DNA from: Zygnema circumcarinatum
Lineage: Eukaryota; Streptophyta; Zygnematophyceae; Zygnematales; Zygnemataceae
Reading direction: 5' to 3'
Length of the DNA: 47,877 bases
NCBI GenBank assembly: GCA_037447605.1
Contig: CM074822.1
Location: forward strand, 697,096-744,972
Shown: positions 19,964 to 34,862 of the stretch, one piece after another
Position numbering within the stretch: position 1 is the first letter of the stretch
Layout: each line of letters starts with the position of its first letter
The notes under the pieces: generated by a model
What the model saw: the letters and a program-made list of their open reading frames with translations, nothing else
The model's database searches: none
Told to the model about the DNA's origin: nothing
Made by a program: the position numbers and the translations under genes

Positions 19964-20633
19964 TGTTAGTGAGTGGTACATAGTTCATGAAGAGCATGTA
20001 GTTGTTTCGGAGTCTAGCTCGCATGCTTGTCTAGGATCTACACATCAGGTGGAGCATGTATGCATTTTTGATTTCTGGTTGCTGCATAGGCGCGAGCCGC
20101 CAGGATTGGTCGTTACGTGGCGCTCGGAGAGATGTACGTGATTGTACGGACGGGGAGCTCCAGAAAACTCGCGGCATTCCTTTTGCCGGAAAATTATTGG
20201 CTTGCAAGGCGCGCAGTGGCGTGACGTGACGGAGAGTGTTCCGGAAGTCACGTCACACTGTGACTAATAAATTACGATGCAAATGAGCGAGCTGTAACCC
20301 TTAGTGCAGGCTGCTAGGTGCAGAGTAGAGGCTTGCCAGTGTGTGGTGAAGCTTTACAGCATAAGGGGGACACTCTTGTAGTGGAGTAGAGAAGCGCAGG
20401 AGGGGCTCTTGTTGTGTTCTTGTACTCCGTTTTGAAGTTAAGAGTTTTCAGCATTTGTGCATTCTCTTATCTTCTGAATCTTCGATCTGTTCATTCATTC
20501 TTTGCTTGGGGCAGTCTGTGCTTTGTGAGTGTGATTCTGTGTTTCCGCAAGGCTGGCGTCTCCTAGTCCAAGGAGTAGTGGGATGTCATCCTCGGAGGGA
20601 TCCTCTACTAGGACCGGAGGCTCCACATCTACA
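19964..20633 (+). repeat. 3' LTR of the copia element
   Basis: It begins TGTTAGTGAGTGG and ends TCTACA. It matches the 5' LTR almost throughout, with differences clustered at about 20055-20135. Confidence 0.93.
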
Positions 20634-20638
20634 CTTTT
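20634..20638 (+). repeat. Target-site duplication CTTTT, right copy
   Basis: This is the second copy of the five-base duplication that flanks the copia element. Sequence from here continues the interrupted non-LTR element. Confidence 0.88.
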
Positions 20639-22423
20639 ACACCTGCCCCTGCGACTCTTGATACCTTGGATTGCTTGCGCACTCTTCACCCACCTGCCCC
20701 GGCGGCCCTCCCGTCGTTTATTGATACTTTTGAGCCAGTCGACGTTTTTGTGCTTGATCGTGTTGCCTTTGCGCGGGCGGTCACCCGGTCCCCCCATTTG
20801 TCTGCTGGGGGGCCATCGGGCATGGTTTATGAGTTATTTCGTGATGTGTTCTCTCCCGATCTGGGCGAGGGTGGCTTTGATTTGTTTTTTCAGCTTGCTT
20901 CCATCATTGCTCAGGGTCGTGTCCCTGTGTCTATTAGTCATCTCCTTACTTCTGCTCGCTTAGTGGCTCTTGCCAAGCCTGCCGGCGGCGTTCGCCCCAT
21001 CGCTGTGGGGGAGGTCTTGTATCGTGTGGTTGCCCGTGCTATGTGTTTGCAGTTGCAGGGGGCTTTTCAGGATCATTTTTCCCCTTATCAGTTTGGTGTC
21101 GCCACCCCTGGGGGTTGCGAGGCGGTCGTTCATGGTATTCGAGCGACGCTTGACCTTCATCCGGATTGGGTGGTTTTGCAGGTTGATGTGACGAACGCCT
21201 TCAACAGTGTTGCACGTGAGGAGATTTTTCGGGAGTTGCGCGAGGCTCCTGCCCCTATCGCCTCTATTTTTCCCTATGTTCGTGCCTTTTATTCTCGTGC
21301 GAGCCCTCTCCTTTTCCCTTTTGGCAGTACTAGCAGTTTTCTTGGCAATCTTGAGTCTGCGACAGGGACGCGCCAGGGCGACCCTTTGGGGGGTCCTTTG
21401 TTTGCTTTGGCACACCTTCGTGCGCTTCGAGCGTCTGCACAGGCCTTTCCAGGGTGCCTTTTCCCTTCCGTTGCTGACGATACTCACATTCTTGGCCCCG
21501 CCGACCAGGTTGTTGCTGCTTTTACTGATTTTCGTACTCGGCTGCCAGCTTTGCAGCTTACTGTTAATTTGTCCAAATGTTTTGCTTGGTCTCCAGTTGG
21601 TCTCCCCTCTTCCCTTTCGCTACCGTCGGGTATACAGACTTGCTCAGACGCGCTTGGTATCCGCGTCCTTGGTTGCCCTTTTGGAGCTGCATCATATGTT
21701 GATCGTTTTGTGGAGGATGCTTTTGTTGAGGATGTGTCTCAGGTTGATGAGTTGCCTCATCTTTCTGATCCTCAGGTGGCTTTTTCCTTACTTACTCGTT
21801 GTTTTGCCTTACGCCCCTCTTACCTCTTACGGACCCTCCCTCCTACCGATGCTTTTCTTGCTTCTTTGCAATCTTTTGATGAGCGTTTATTTTTTGTGTG
21901 TCATCGCCTCTTGGGTGCGAGTATTTTTGACCGGCCGGAAGGCCCGCTCGCTCGTTTGCAAGCCTCGCTCCCTATTTCTGCAGGCGGTTTGGGGCTTGTC
22001 CCAACTACACGTATTGCATCCCCTGCCTTTTTGGGTAGTTGGGCGCTTGTTGCTCCGGTTCTAGCTTCACGTTTCCTTGTGGATGATCGTCCGTTGCTCC
22101 AGTCTGTTGTTGCTCATGTTGATGATGGTCATCTTCCCTTCCAGATTGCTTTGCGCGCTGCTCATGGTTTGCTCCCTTCTAGTGCCCAAGCCCGTGTTCC
22201 CCCTTTTGTTTCCCTGGCTGTTGAGTCTGTTTCGCGCGTCCAGACTATTGTGACAGAGGAGGTTGTTGCTGCTGAGTTTTCTACCCTTATTGCGGCTCTC
22301 CTTAGATGTTACTTGGCGTGCTTTCGATTCTCGATCTTGTCTTTGCAGTCACGGTCTTTGGGGAGGCGTGGCTGGGTACACGCTGCGATTTTCCGCCTTG
22401 ACTCTCTCGGGAGCCCGGTTTGA
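20639..22423 (+). pseudogene. Non-LTR retrotransposon reverse transcriptase ORF, right part
   Basis: This is a long plus-strand frame in a GC- and T-rich style unlike the copia element. Its first ATG is at 20666, but the frame is open from the insertion point. It contains SAGGPSGMVYELFRD, then a palm domain with VLQVDVTNAFNS (first catalytic Asp), GTRQGDPLGGPLFALA and SVADDTHI (catalytic Asp pair), followed by a long thumb/C-terminal region. Motif order and spacing are those of non-LTR-type reverse transcriptases. The frame stops at 22423, before the conserved C-terminus is reached. Clade assignment is not attempted. Confidence 0.85.
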
Positions 22424-23275
22424 CTGGCTGGCGTCTTGATCTTAGGCTCCCCACCCCCTTCGCGAGGGTTCTCCCGTTGTGGTTGGCTGGTGGATTCCCA
22501 TTTGATTGATGCGCGGGGTGTGCATCTTCTTGATTATTGTATGCGATTTGGCGGCGCGTTTTGGCCCACCGGCCCAGGCTGTCGTGATGCTGGCCGCGCG
22601 TGGCACCGGGGAGGCGGGTTACGCTATGCGGCGAGCGGCCATGTTATACCACCTCGGCCAAAACTTCCAGCGAGGCGCAATGTCTTGACGACCTTGCTCT
22701 TTTGACGCCAAGGCGACGATTTTTTGGGGACATCGTATTGGGTGATCCGACTTCGCCCGTGCTGTTTATCCCGTGCCGCACCGCGTCGGCCCGAAGCGTA
22801 CTTAAATGAGGCTGGCGTATGCTCCGCGACTTGGCCGATGAGTTTGTTCCATTGGCGGTCGAAATTTTTGGCTGCCTTGATGCTCGGTTGGAAGTCTTCC
22901 TTCGCCAGTGCGCCCATCGCTCCTTCGAGATGCACGGCCCCGGAAGCCCTCCCCCAGCGATCCTTACAACTTTTTATCGACAACGCATTTCCGTCGCCTT
23001 ACAGCGGTGTCTTGCTTCCACGATCCTTCGACGTGCCGCAATTGTTGGGACCCGTCCCGGTGGTCTTCCGCCCCTTCCCGCGCGTACTGCGCCCCACATT
23101 GGCGACCTTCGCGGCTGCTTCTAGTGCCGTGTTGTTGCGCCTAGAAGTTGATTTCCGTTTCAAGGCTTTCTCTTGGTCCTTATGTCCGTTGTGACCGCTT
23201 CTTTTGGTTCCTTATGTCGATTTTCTCCATGTACATTTGATGGCCTTGCCATCGTGAGTTCAATCAAACATCCTT
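22424..23275 (+). pseudogene. Decayed C-terminus and 3' tail of the non-LTR element
   Basis: After the frame break at 22423, pieces of the same protein continue in other frames: a FSRCGWLVDS segment (about 22455-22520), a GDPTSPVLFIPC segment (about 22740) and, in 22819-23124, a segment with DEFVPLAVEIFG and RQRISVALQRC like the C-terminus of this reverse-transcriptase family. A 3' untranslated tail follows to about 23275. Several indels separate the pieces, so the copy is dead. Confidence 0.65.
23226..23265 (+). repeat. Conserved 3'-tail hairpin segment of the non-LTR element, copy 1
   Basis: TCCATGTACATTTGATGGCC followed by TTGCCATCGTGAGTTCAAT is repeated with few changes at 30292-30330. 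GATGGC and GCCATC form a six-base-pair stem with a three-base loop; the loop base differs between copies while the stem is kept. Confidence 0.65.
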
Positions 23276-23522
23276 TTCTTTCCCTGAAGTGAGTTTTGGG
23301 GAACTACGCCTGAGTTTTCCAATCGTGCGCCGCCGCGTGGCGTTGAAGATCCGTTCGAGATGCCACGGGGGTACGGCGGCCACGCTGGCGCACAGCCGCC
23401 AACGCGCGGTGACCGTAGGTCGGGGTGGCGGCACGCGACTGCCAGCCTGCCTGAACCCTAACCCTAACCCTAATCGTACGTACGGTAACCGCGGTGGGCC
23501 ACGGTGGACGAGTAAGTGTGTC

Positions 23523-23543
23523 CACGTGGCGTCCGCTGATTGG
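23523..23543 (-). promoter_or_regulatory. Half-module CACGTG-N10-ATTGG
   Basis: CACGTG (23523-23528) is followed after ten bases by ATTGG (23539-23543), a perfect pERSE-I-type half-module on the minus strand. No partner half is seen to its left. Confidence 0.5.
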
Positions 23544-23670
23544 CTCGCGCGACCTCTGATGGAACCCGCAATTCTCCCTTCATGACTCTAATCCGATGTG
23601 GCGGTACAGGCAAACGCTGATGGAATCCCACCCTTTGAGTGGCCTCTTGGCTTCACCAAGGCGAGCCTGT

Positions 23671-23724
23671 CCAATGAAAACGTGCCACGTGTAAGACATT
23701 GTACACGTGACGAATCACCATTGG
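23671..23724. promoter_or_regulatory. CCAAT/G-box palindrome D1 (complete, 10-12-10)
   Basis: CCAAT (23671-23675) - N10 - CACGTG (23686-23691) - N12 - CACGTG (23704-23709) - N10 - ATTGG (23720-23724). All boxes are perfect and the spacing equals that of palindrome B2. It lies about 1.4 kb upstream of the FAD gene. Confidence 0.7.
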
Positions 23725-23819
23725 ACGATGGTCAACTACTACTTTTTGCGACGACGGAAACGGCTGAAAGCCTTGGAAGTCCGTAAAATGCCGTACATTC
23801 CAGCAAGGACGATCATTAA

Positions 23820-23840
23820 CCAATCGCTGGTCGCCACGTG
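23820..23840 (+). promoter_or_regulatory. Half-module CCAAT-N10-CACGTG
   Basis: CCAAT (23820-23824) and CACGTG (23835-23840) are separated by exactly ten bases. At the place of the second G-box the sequence reads CATTGC, so the right half has decayed or never existed. Confidence 0.5.
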
Positions 23841-23866
23841 CAAGAAAAACAACATTGCTAGTATCT

Positions 23867-23919
23867 CCAATCAAACCTTGTCACGTGTTAAATATGCACA
23901 CGTGGTTAGATTTGAGTGG
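23867..23919. promoter_or_regulatory. CCAAT/G-box palindrome D2 (10-11-10, one mismatch)
   Basis: CCAAT (23867-23871) - N10 - CACGTG (23882-23887) - N11 - CACGTG (23899-23904) - N10 - AGTGG (23915-23919, one mismatch to ATTGG). It is the second palindrome in the flank leading to the FAD gene. Confidence 0.62.
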
Positions 23920-24487
23920 ATGATTCTCAAGTATGGGGCCACTAGCAAAAATGCGGCTCCAACAATGGTTGAGATCGAACCGGCGAAATCCACAAAACCA
24001 GGAAAATTGCACCGACCTCCGGTTTGTCTTGTTCAGCACGTGGCGGCAGCTACGAGCTTGGTCAAAATGCAGCAGCCAATCAGAATGCCGTATGCCATCG
24101 TGGCAGTCTAGGGTTGTACACGTGTTGCATTTTCCTGCCCCGTCAAGTACGCATTTCGTTAAGTCCGTCCAGAAATTTGTAGCACATTCAGAAGTAATCA
24201 CTTTTCTGATCCTATTTTTTCGACACCGTCCAATTGAGACTCACCATATACGTAATTTTTGTATCCGTGAAAACACGTAAATTTTTAGGGAGTGAGAAAT
24301 CATCAAACAAAAAATATTAGTATTAGTATAGAATCAGTTTCTTTTATCAGTGCATTCATCGGCTACCCAGTACTTATTTTTCTTTGCTTGGCGTAACCCG
24401 AGGTGCTAAATTTGAAGCCCTAATTCCGAAATTTTCGCCGAAATTTCGATGCCCGTGCAACCGCTTCCGTCCTTACAAGTTCTCTGT

Positions 24488-25080
24488 ACAGAATACGTAC
24501 CTTGCCTTACCCATTTAAAGCCGTAATCAATTGCGTCTCCAATTGAAAATGTACTTATTCTAAGTTTGATCTATAATTGACAAGTCAGCAACAAGGTCCC
24601 TTTCAAGAATACGTAAATTGCTTTAGCCATTCAAACCTGTTAATCCACCTCCTCTCAACTTTGCCTAGCACGTATTCTATGTTTTCTCGTACAGCTCCGT
24701 AGTACACGTCAGCAGCAGGATTCTTTTCAAGAATACGTGTATTGGATTACCCATTCGAGCCCGAAATCCCTCTCCTCTTCATACTGCAATGTACTCATTC
24801 TCCACGAGGTCGGACAAATCCATAGCACGTCAGCATCAAGTCCCTATTCAAGACTACGTACTTCGCTTTTTCCAGTAAAAACCCGCAGTCCCTTTCCTCA
24901 CCAACTTTTCAAGTACTACTTCTATGTTACATTGTACAAGTCATCAGAATTCGCGTCAGCAGATAGGTCTTCTTAAGAAATACGTACATCGATTTTCCGA
25001 TTGAAACCCGTAATCCAGTTGCTTTCCATTTTGACAAATACGAGTTTTATGTTTAGTCGCTCTGGTCAGTACAAAGCAGC
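24488..25080 (+). repeat. Degenerate ~120-bp tandem repeat upstream of the FAD gene
   Basis: Five units begin with CAAGAATACGTA-like sequence at about 24488, 24604, 24728, 24849 and 24974 (spacings 116-125 bp). Each continues with TTACCCATTNAAACC-like and AATCC segments, a pyrimidine-rich middle, TATTCTATGTTT-like sequence and, in most, CACGTCAGCA. The last unit ends about 60 bp before the FAD start codon. Confidence 0.72.
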
Positions 25081-25141
25081 GGCGGCCGACTCAGCAAGGC
25101 GAACAGAAGCCTGGCCTTGCTCGCTCGCTCGTGCAGAAGCC

Positions 25142-29712
<4,571 letters not shown>

Positions 29713-30466
29713 AATTGAAACTGAAACTGAAACTGCAACTGGTTCGTTGTAGCAAACGATGATGGATGGAGTCGAATCTCAAAGGGAAGGGCCAAGAGGA
29801 TGGGGTGGTACTAGAAGGAGGCATCGAAGCTCTTTTTTACTGAGTACTGTAAATAGCTAAGCTTCAGCCATGAAATGTGTCGGCGGTTTACATAACTGCA
29901 GAACTGTTTGTACTTCTATATTATGTAGAGGGTAAGCGAAAACCTTTCTCTCCGTTCTGGATACTCAATTGGGGGTCAGTACTAACTGTTGCAAAAAAAA
30001 TTGCATTCTGTGGAGACCTACAAAAGCAGAAACAAAAACGATAAATTTCTCCAATTGACAGAGACGCACAAAGAGATTGGAAATAGCAAAAACAGAGCAA
30101 GTTTAATTTAAACTATAAAAGCACCAAAGAAAGGGAGGGAAGGCAATGTTCCCCCTCCCCCTCCCTCTCCCTCTATCCTCGACCCCTTCCTCTTTTCTTT
30201 GGAACCTAAAACAATCAGCCTACAACAACTACTGCATCTTTTCAAAATGCTTTTTGACCAGTTCCTAATGGTTCCCCATGCTGCTTTTGTCCATGTACAT
30301 TCGATGGCCTCGCCATCGTGAGCTCAATGCCATTTTCATTCCCTTATTCATTGTATCAAGCATTTCCCTTCGACCCTCATCTTGCCTACGCCAACTTTCT
30401 TCAATGATTTCCGTCATTCAGTCATAGGCAAGGTAAGGTCTTGTAAGGTCGCGCGACGAGCAACTT
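29713..30466. other. Intergenic stretch between FAD and pTAC5 genes
   Basis: The stop codon of the FAD gene is followed at once by a GAAACT hexamer repeat (to about 29740). The remainder is AT-rich with no gene. It includes a second copy of the non-LTR 3'-tail segment near 30292. Confidence 0.7.
30292..30330 (+). repeat. Non-LTR element 3'-tail hairpin segment, copy 2
   Basis: The segment TCCATGTACATTCGATGGCC continuing CGCCATCGTGAGCTCAAT parallels 23226-23265. The six-base-pair GATGGC/GCCATC stem is kept and only the loop and a few other bases differ. No reverse-transcriptase sequence precedes it, so it looks like a strongly 5'-truncated insertion or a related short element. Confidence 0.55.
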
Positions 30467-30487
30467 CCAATGACGACTCGCCACGTG
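30467..30487 (+). promoter_or_regulatory. Half-module CCAAT-N10-CACGTG
   Basis: CCAAT (30467-30471) and CACGTG (30482-30487) are ten bases apart, about 150 bp upstream of the pTAC5 start codon. It is immediately followed by palindrome E2. Confidence 0.6.
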
Positions 30488-30496
30488 TACAAATAT

Positions 30497-30548
30497 CCAA
30501 TTAAACACCGCCACATGTATATATCTCCACATGGCAGGCTCCCATTGG
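30497..30548. promoter_or_regulatory. CCAAT/E-box palindrome E2 (complete, 10-10-10)
   Basis: CCAAT (30497-30501) - N10 - CACATG (30512-30517) - N10 - CACATG (30528-30533) - N10 - ATTGG (30544-30548). The outer spacings equal those of the other palindromes; the core is CACATG instead of CACGTG. It lies 92 bp upstream of the pTAC5 start codon, well inside a core promoter. Confidence 0.65.
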
Positions 30549-30639
30549 TTCATTTTCGCCACTCTAGGGCGCAGAGGAGAAAGTCCCTTTCTCTAAGCTC
30601 GAAAGTTGGGCTTCTGGAAGCTCCAGAGCAGCGGCAGCC

Positions 30640-31428
30640 ATGGCGATGCCTGCCGCTTCTCCCTCTCATCTGCAGCTTCTCCCGGCCCACCGCCATGGAT
30701 TCTCTCCACTTCCTTCCTCTCTGGCCCTCGCCCACGGACCCAAGAGCTACCGCACGCTCTACTTCAGTCGGTCCTCTGTTCAGCGATGTATGGCAGCCAT
30801 GGATCCGGAGGAGCTCATGCAGAGGGAGGAGGCGAGGTGGGCCCGCGAGGAGCAGCGGTGGATGAGGGAGGAGGAGCGGTGGCAGAGGGAGCAGCAGCGA
30901 TGGCAGGCAGAGAGGGCAGCGCTGCAGGGGGAGATTCAGAGCTTGAAGGCGGCGCTGGGAGAGGTGGCAGCGGCTCATCCTGCGCTGCTGGAGAGAATGA
31001 AGGGAGGAGGAGGTTGGGGGAATGGATTGCTGGAAGGAGGGGTGGGGAGGGAGAGTGCAGAGGCTCTGGAGGCAGAGCTCGTGCTTCGGCGGCTGCCGGA
31101 TCGCCCGGCGGTAGCAATTCTAGGATCAGGATTAGGGTTAGGGTTAGCTCCAGAGGCAGAAGAAGCTGAGAAAGAGAAGCAGGGACAGGCTGTGACTGGG
31201 AATGGGAGTGCTTCCGTGGCAGAAAAAACTGCCAATGAAATTTTGAAGGAGGTACCGGATGCAGACATTATAGCTGCGGTAGCCTCTCGCACGGTGGGAG
31301 GCGGCAATGCAGGCAGGCCGGCGGAGCCTCCGCAGGTGCAGGCGAAAAAGCAGAGATCGCTGGGTATGGGAGCTGAAGGCGAGGACGTGAAAAAGATGCA
31401 GGTGGGATCTTTCAACTCTCTCTCCTCT

Positions 31429-31496
<68 letters not shown>

Positions 31497-34400
31497 ATCC
31501 ACTCTCTCTTTTTATATCTCTCTCTTTTCAAACTTTTTCTCCCTGTCGCTCGTCTCTCTCCCACTTTCTCTCTATCCTCTCTCTCTCTCTCTCTCTGTCT
31601 CTCTGTCTCACCCCTCAGAGACGTGAGACAACTTTGCGCGAATCATTTGACAGCTGGTTTATTTTGAAGTACTATGATGTGAACAAGAGCCTTGCAATAA
31701 ATCAGGGAACCACTGTCTCTTCTCTTTGAGGAGTTTATCTATTATTCTCTCCCTTTTTTTTTATTTCCCTGTTGTGCACTGTAGTCTGTCAGGAGGGTTT
31801 TGATGCACTTTTTTTTTGTCTGCAGCTCGCTTTAGCTGCTCAAGGCTACTATCCCGGAGAGGACGACTTGTTGAATGACTACTTTTCAGAGGAGACCGAG
31901 AGTGCGGTCAAGACTTGGCAGGTGAGCTGTGCATTTCTTTGAATGTGGTGTGGATGGAGAGACATAGAATAGGGCTAGTCATCAATCACCTTACTAGTGA
32001 AATTCACTTTACTGACTGGTCACTTTACTCATGGAATCCTAAGAATTGAGAAATGTGTCGAATGATTTGAGAAATGCACTCATCAAAGAGTAGTTGCTGT
32101 TCATTTTTTCTTTTTATACCTATGGGGAAAATCAACATAGGCTTGTACCGGCTGCTGTTTTACTTCTTTGACATCTGAAGCCAAGTTTTATCCTCTCGGT
32201 CTATCCCTACCAGGCCACTATAGGCGTTCGAGAAAATGGAGTGATGTCGGCTGAGCTCCTTTCTATTCTTTATGGAGAAACGGAGGCACCTGCATTCAAG
32301 CCCGCAGCTGCAGTCAAGGTACAGCCTTTCAGAATGGATGGTTGGAACAGCAGCAAACCCTAACATTCAACCTTACCACTTCGTAACTCCAACTCAGATC
32401 TTGCCTATATGTACTTCAAACAAAAGGATTCCCTGCCAAACAGTAACATGTTTTGAGAAGAGCTGGCCTGTCATAGAGCTTGTATGTATCTGAACCTCTA
32501 ATATAGGGCTAAACATGTATTTACATGCGACCACTTTGCCCAGGCTTCCACCACTGCAAGTAGGGATTCGTCGGGGCGGGCCCCACGTGCCACTATAGAG
32601 AAGAGAGAGATTGAGAGATACCCTCGCACAGACATAGAAGCTGGCTCACAAGGAGCAAAGAGAGTGTTCCTTTTGGGGGAGAATCGATGGGAAGAGCCTG
32701 ACCGTGTTGCCCTAAACAATGCGCGTTTGAATGGAACAAGTGGAAAAGCGACCCGTCAAGCAAACTGCTTTGTATGTAGAGGAGAAGGGGTCCTTGTCTG
32801 CACGGGTAAGGAACAGGCACTGCCCACTTTGGTGTGCTGAAAGTAGGCATCGCGTACAGGCTCGTGGTGAGGGTGAGGGTGAGTGGGAGGGTTTGAGAGG
32901 GGTAGAGTGAGGATGAGGGTGAGAGGGAGGGTTTGAGAGGGGTAGAGTGAGGGTGAGGGTGAGAGGGAGGGTTTGAGAGGGGTAGAGTGAGGGTGAGGGT
33001 GAGAGGGAGGGTTTGAGAGGGGTAGAGTGAGGGTGAGGGTGAGAGGGAGGGTTTGAGAGGGGTAGAGTGAGGGTGAGGGTGAGAGGGAGGGTTTGAGAGG
33101 GGTAGAGTGAGGGTGAGGGTGAGAGGGAGGGTTTGAGAGGGGTAGAGTGAGGGTGAGGGTGAGAGGGAGGGTTTGAGAGGGGTAGAGTGAGGGTGAGGGT
33201 GAGAGGGAGGGTTTGAGAGGGGTAGAGGAGGGTGAGGGTGAGAGGGAGGGTTTGAGAGGGGTAGAGGGTGAGGGTGAGAGGGAGGGTTGAGAGGGGTAGA
33301 GTGAGGGTGAGGTAGAGGGAGGGTTTGAGAGGGATAGAGTGAGGGTGAGGGTGAGAGGGAGGGTTTGAGAGGGGTAGAGTGAGGGTGAGGGTGAGAGGGA
33401 GGGTTTGAGAGGGGTAGAGTGAGGGTGAGGGTGAGAGGGAGGGTTTGAGAGGGGTAGAGTGAGGGTGAGGGTGAGAGGGAGGGTTTGAGAGGGGTAGAGT
33501 GAGGGTGAGGGTGAGAGGGAGGGTTTGAGAGGGGTAGAGTGAGGGTGAGGGTGAGAGGGAGGGTTTGAGAGGGGTAGAGTGAGGGTGAGGTTGAGAGGGA
33601 GGAGGGTGAGGGTGAGAGGGGTAGAGTGAGGGTGAGGGTGAGAGGGAGGGTTTGAGAGGGGTAGAGTGAGGGTGAGGGTGAGAGGGAGGGTTTGAGAGGG
33701 GTAGAGTGAGGGTGAGGGTGAGAGGGAGGGTTTGAGAGGGGTAGAGTGAGGGTGAGGGTGAGAGGGAGGGTTTGAGAGGGGTAGAGTGAGGGTGAGGGTG
33801 AGAGGGAGGGTTTGAGAGGGGTAGAGTGAGGGTGAGGGTGAGAGGGAGGGTTTGAGAGGGGTAGAGTGAGGGTGAGGTGGGAATTGTGTGGATTAAGAGT
33901 GAATGGGAGCGTTCTGATTATGTTCATTCGGTGCTAGCAAGTGCAGAAGAGTGATGGTTGAGCGAGAATATCCCTTGTCTACGAAGAGCTTGCAGTGTAA
34001 TTGAATTGATTATGCTTCGTTCACTTTCGTCAGTGGAATTTCTGTCTCCCGCTTTCTCTCACGTTTGTTTGTGGCTGTATGAGTTACGAGCGCAGAATGT
34101 GAAGGGACAGGCGATCTCAATGTGGAGGAGCAGGTGGGTTACTTCTTCCCTCTCTATGTCGATGTATCTTTTGCATGAAACATGTGCGGAAGGAGGGAAC
34201 TTGCGTGAGTTTCCTGCTGATTTGGATCCATGAGGTTTCACGATGCTGTTTGTGTGAGCCAATTCCTCTCTGTCTCTCTCTCTCGCTCACTTTCTCTCCT
34301 TCTCTTCCCCTGTCTTTGTCACTCTCCTCTTGCTCCCTCTCTCTCTCCCTCGCTCGCCCCCTTCCCCTTCCCCTTCCCCTCTGACCTCTTCCTCCCATCC

Positions 34401-34638
34401 CCCCTCTTCCTCCCTTCCTCTCTCCCCCCCCCACCCCAAAATGCCATTAGGATGTGAGTGTTGCCAGTAGGAAATGAGGAGCGACTGACCGTGACTGATT
34501 CTGTACTTGGTGTTGGTTGATTCCGACCTTTATGGTTGCCAGTTTTTGGATTGGGCGGGAGAGGAGCCCAAGTGCTTGTATTGCGGAGGTTCGGGCTCGA
34601 CCACTTGTGACACGTGTCGCGGCTCGGGCGTGCAGTGA
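30640..34638 (+). CDS. PTAC5: pTAC5-like plastid protein: coiled coil, peptidoglycan-binding-like fold, DnaJ-type zinc finger
   Basis: Six exons, 30640-31401, 31826-31921, 32214-32318, 32544-32805, 34096-34133 and 34543-34638, join in frame to 452 residues. The Ser/Ala/Pro-rich N-terminus suggests a plastid transit peptide. A highly charged coiled coil with Trp heptads (REEARWAREEQRWMREEERW) spans about 58-108. A peptidoglycan-binding-like domain (LALAAQGYYPGEDD...AVKTWQ, then GVRENGVMSAELLSILYG) spans about 255-310. The C-terminus carries CxxCxGxG-type repeats as in DnaJ: CFVCRGEG, then a Cys pair across the 32805/34096 splice with CEGTGDLN, CLYCGGSG and CDTCRGSG. This order is that of Arabidopsis pTAC5, a component of the plastid transcriptionally active chromosome. 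ATG at 30640 is in good context; the stop is TGA. Confidence 0.92.
31430..31620 (+). repeat. (CT)n microsatellite in pTAC5 intron 1
   Basis: A CT dinucleotide run of about 60 bp (31433-31490) is followed by imperfect CTCTCT/CTGTCT sequence. It keeps the exon-1 frame open into the intron, which makes the exon look longer than it is. Confidence 0.9.
32866..33878 (+). repeat. 40-bp G-rich minisatellite (about 25 units) in pTAC5 intron 4
   Basis: The unit reads GGTAGAGTGAGGGTGAGGGT followed by GAGAGGGAGGGTTTGAGAGG, repeated in near-perfect 40-bp register, with shortened or variant units around 33225-33320 and 33585-33625. Each unit contains GGGTGAGGGTGAGAGGGAGG, four closely spaced GGG runs. There are no unique spacers, so this is not a CRISPR array. 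Confidence 0.95.
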
Positions 34639-34694
34639 TCAGGGCTTCAAGGCTATGGCAGAAATTGTTTTTGAGAAAAATTAAGATTTTTTTG

Positions 34695-34862
<168 letters not shown>

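Larger units (their letters stand above)
15039..20633 (+). mobile_element. Ty1/copia LTR retrotransposon, complete ends, decayed coding region
   Basis: The element is 5,595 bp with LTRs of 667 and 670 bp. It has TG...CA ends, a five-base CTTTT target duplication, a tRNA-Met primer-binding site and a polypurine tract. The order of domains is gag, protease, integrase, reverse transcriptase, RNase H, which defines copia rather than gypsy. It carries a frame change between gag and pol and further breaks between reverse transcriptase and RNase H, so this copy is probably not autonomous. It sits inside the ORF of a non-LTR element. Confidence 0.95.
23276..24380. other. Gene-free flank rich in G-box motifs
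   Basis: No gene is supported; the open frames here lack recognisable domains. It includes three CCCTAA units near 23457-23473, several CACGTG sites, the CCAAT/G-box modules listed separately, and a GCTGATGGAATCCCACCC segment whose complement occurs near 14690-14715 upstream of the GH13 gene. Confidence 0.6.

Noticed and set aside
20960-21487. Antisense frame across the non-LTR reverse transcriptase
   Set aside because: It is an Arg/Lys-rich shadow of the sense coding region, which has clear catalytic motifs.
32866-33878. CRISPR-like array of 40-bp repeats
   Set aside because: The repeats are directly contiguous with no unique spacers, the units are purine-only minisatellite, and the context is a eukaryotic intron.
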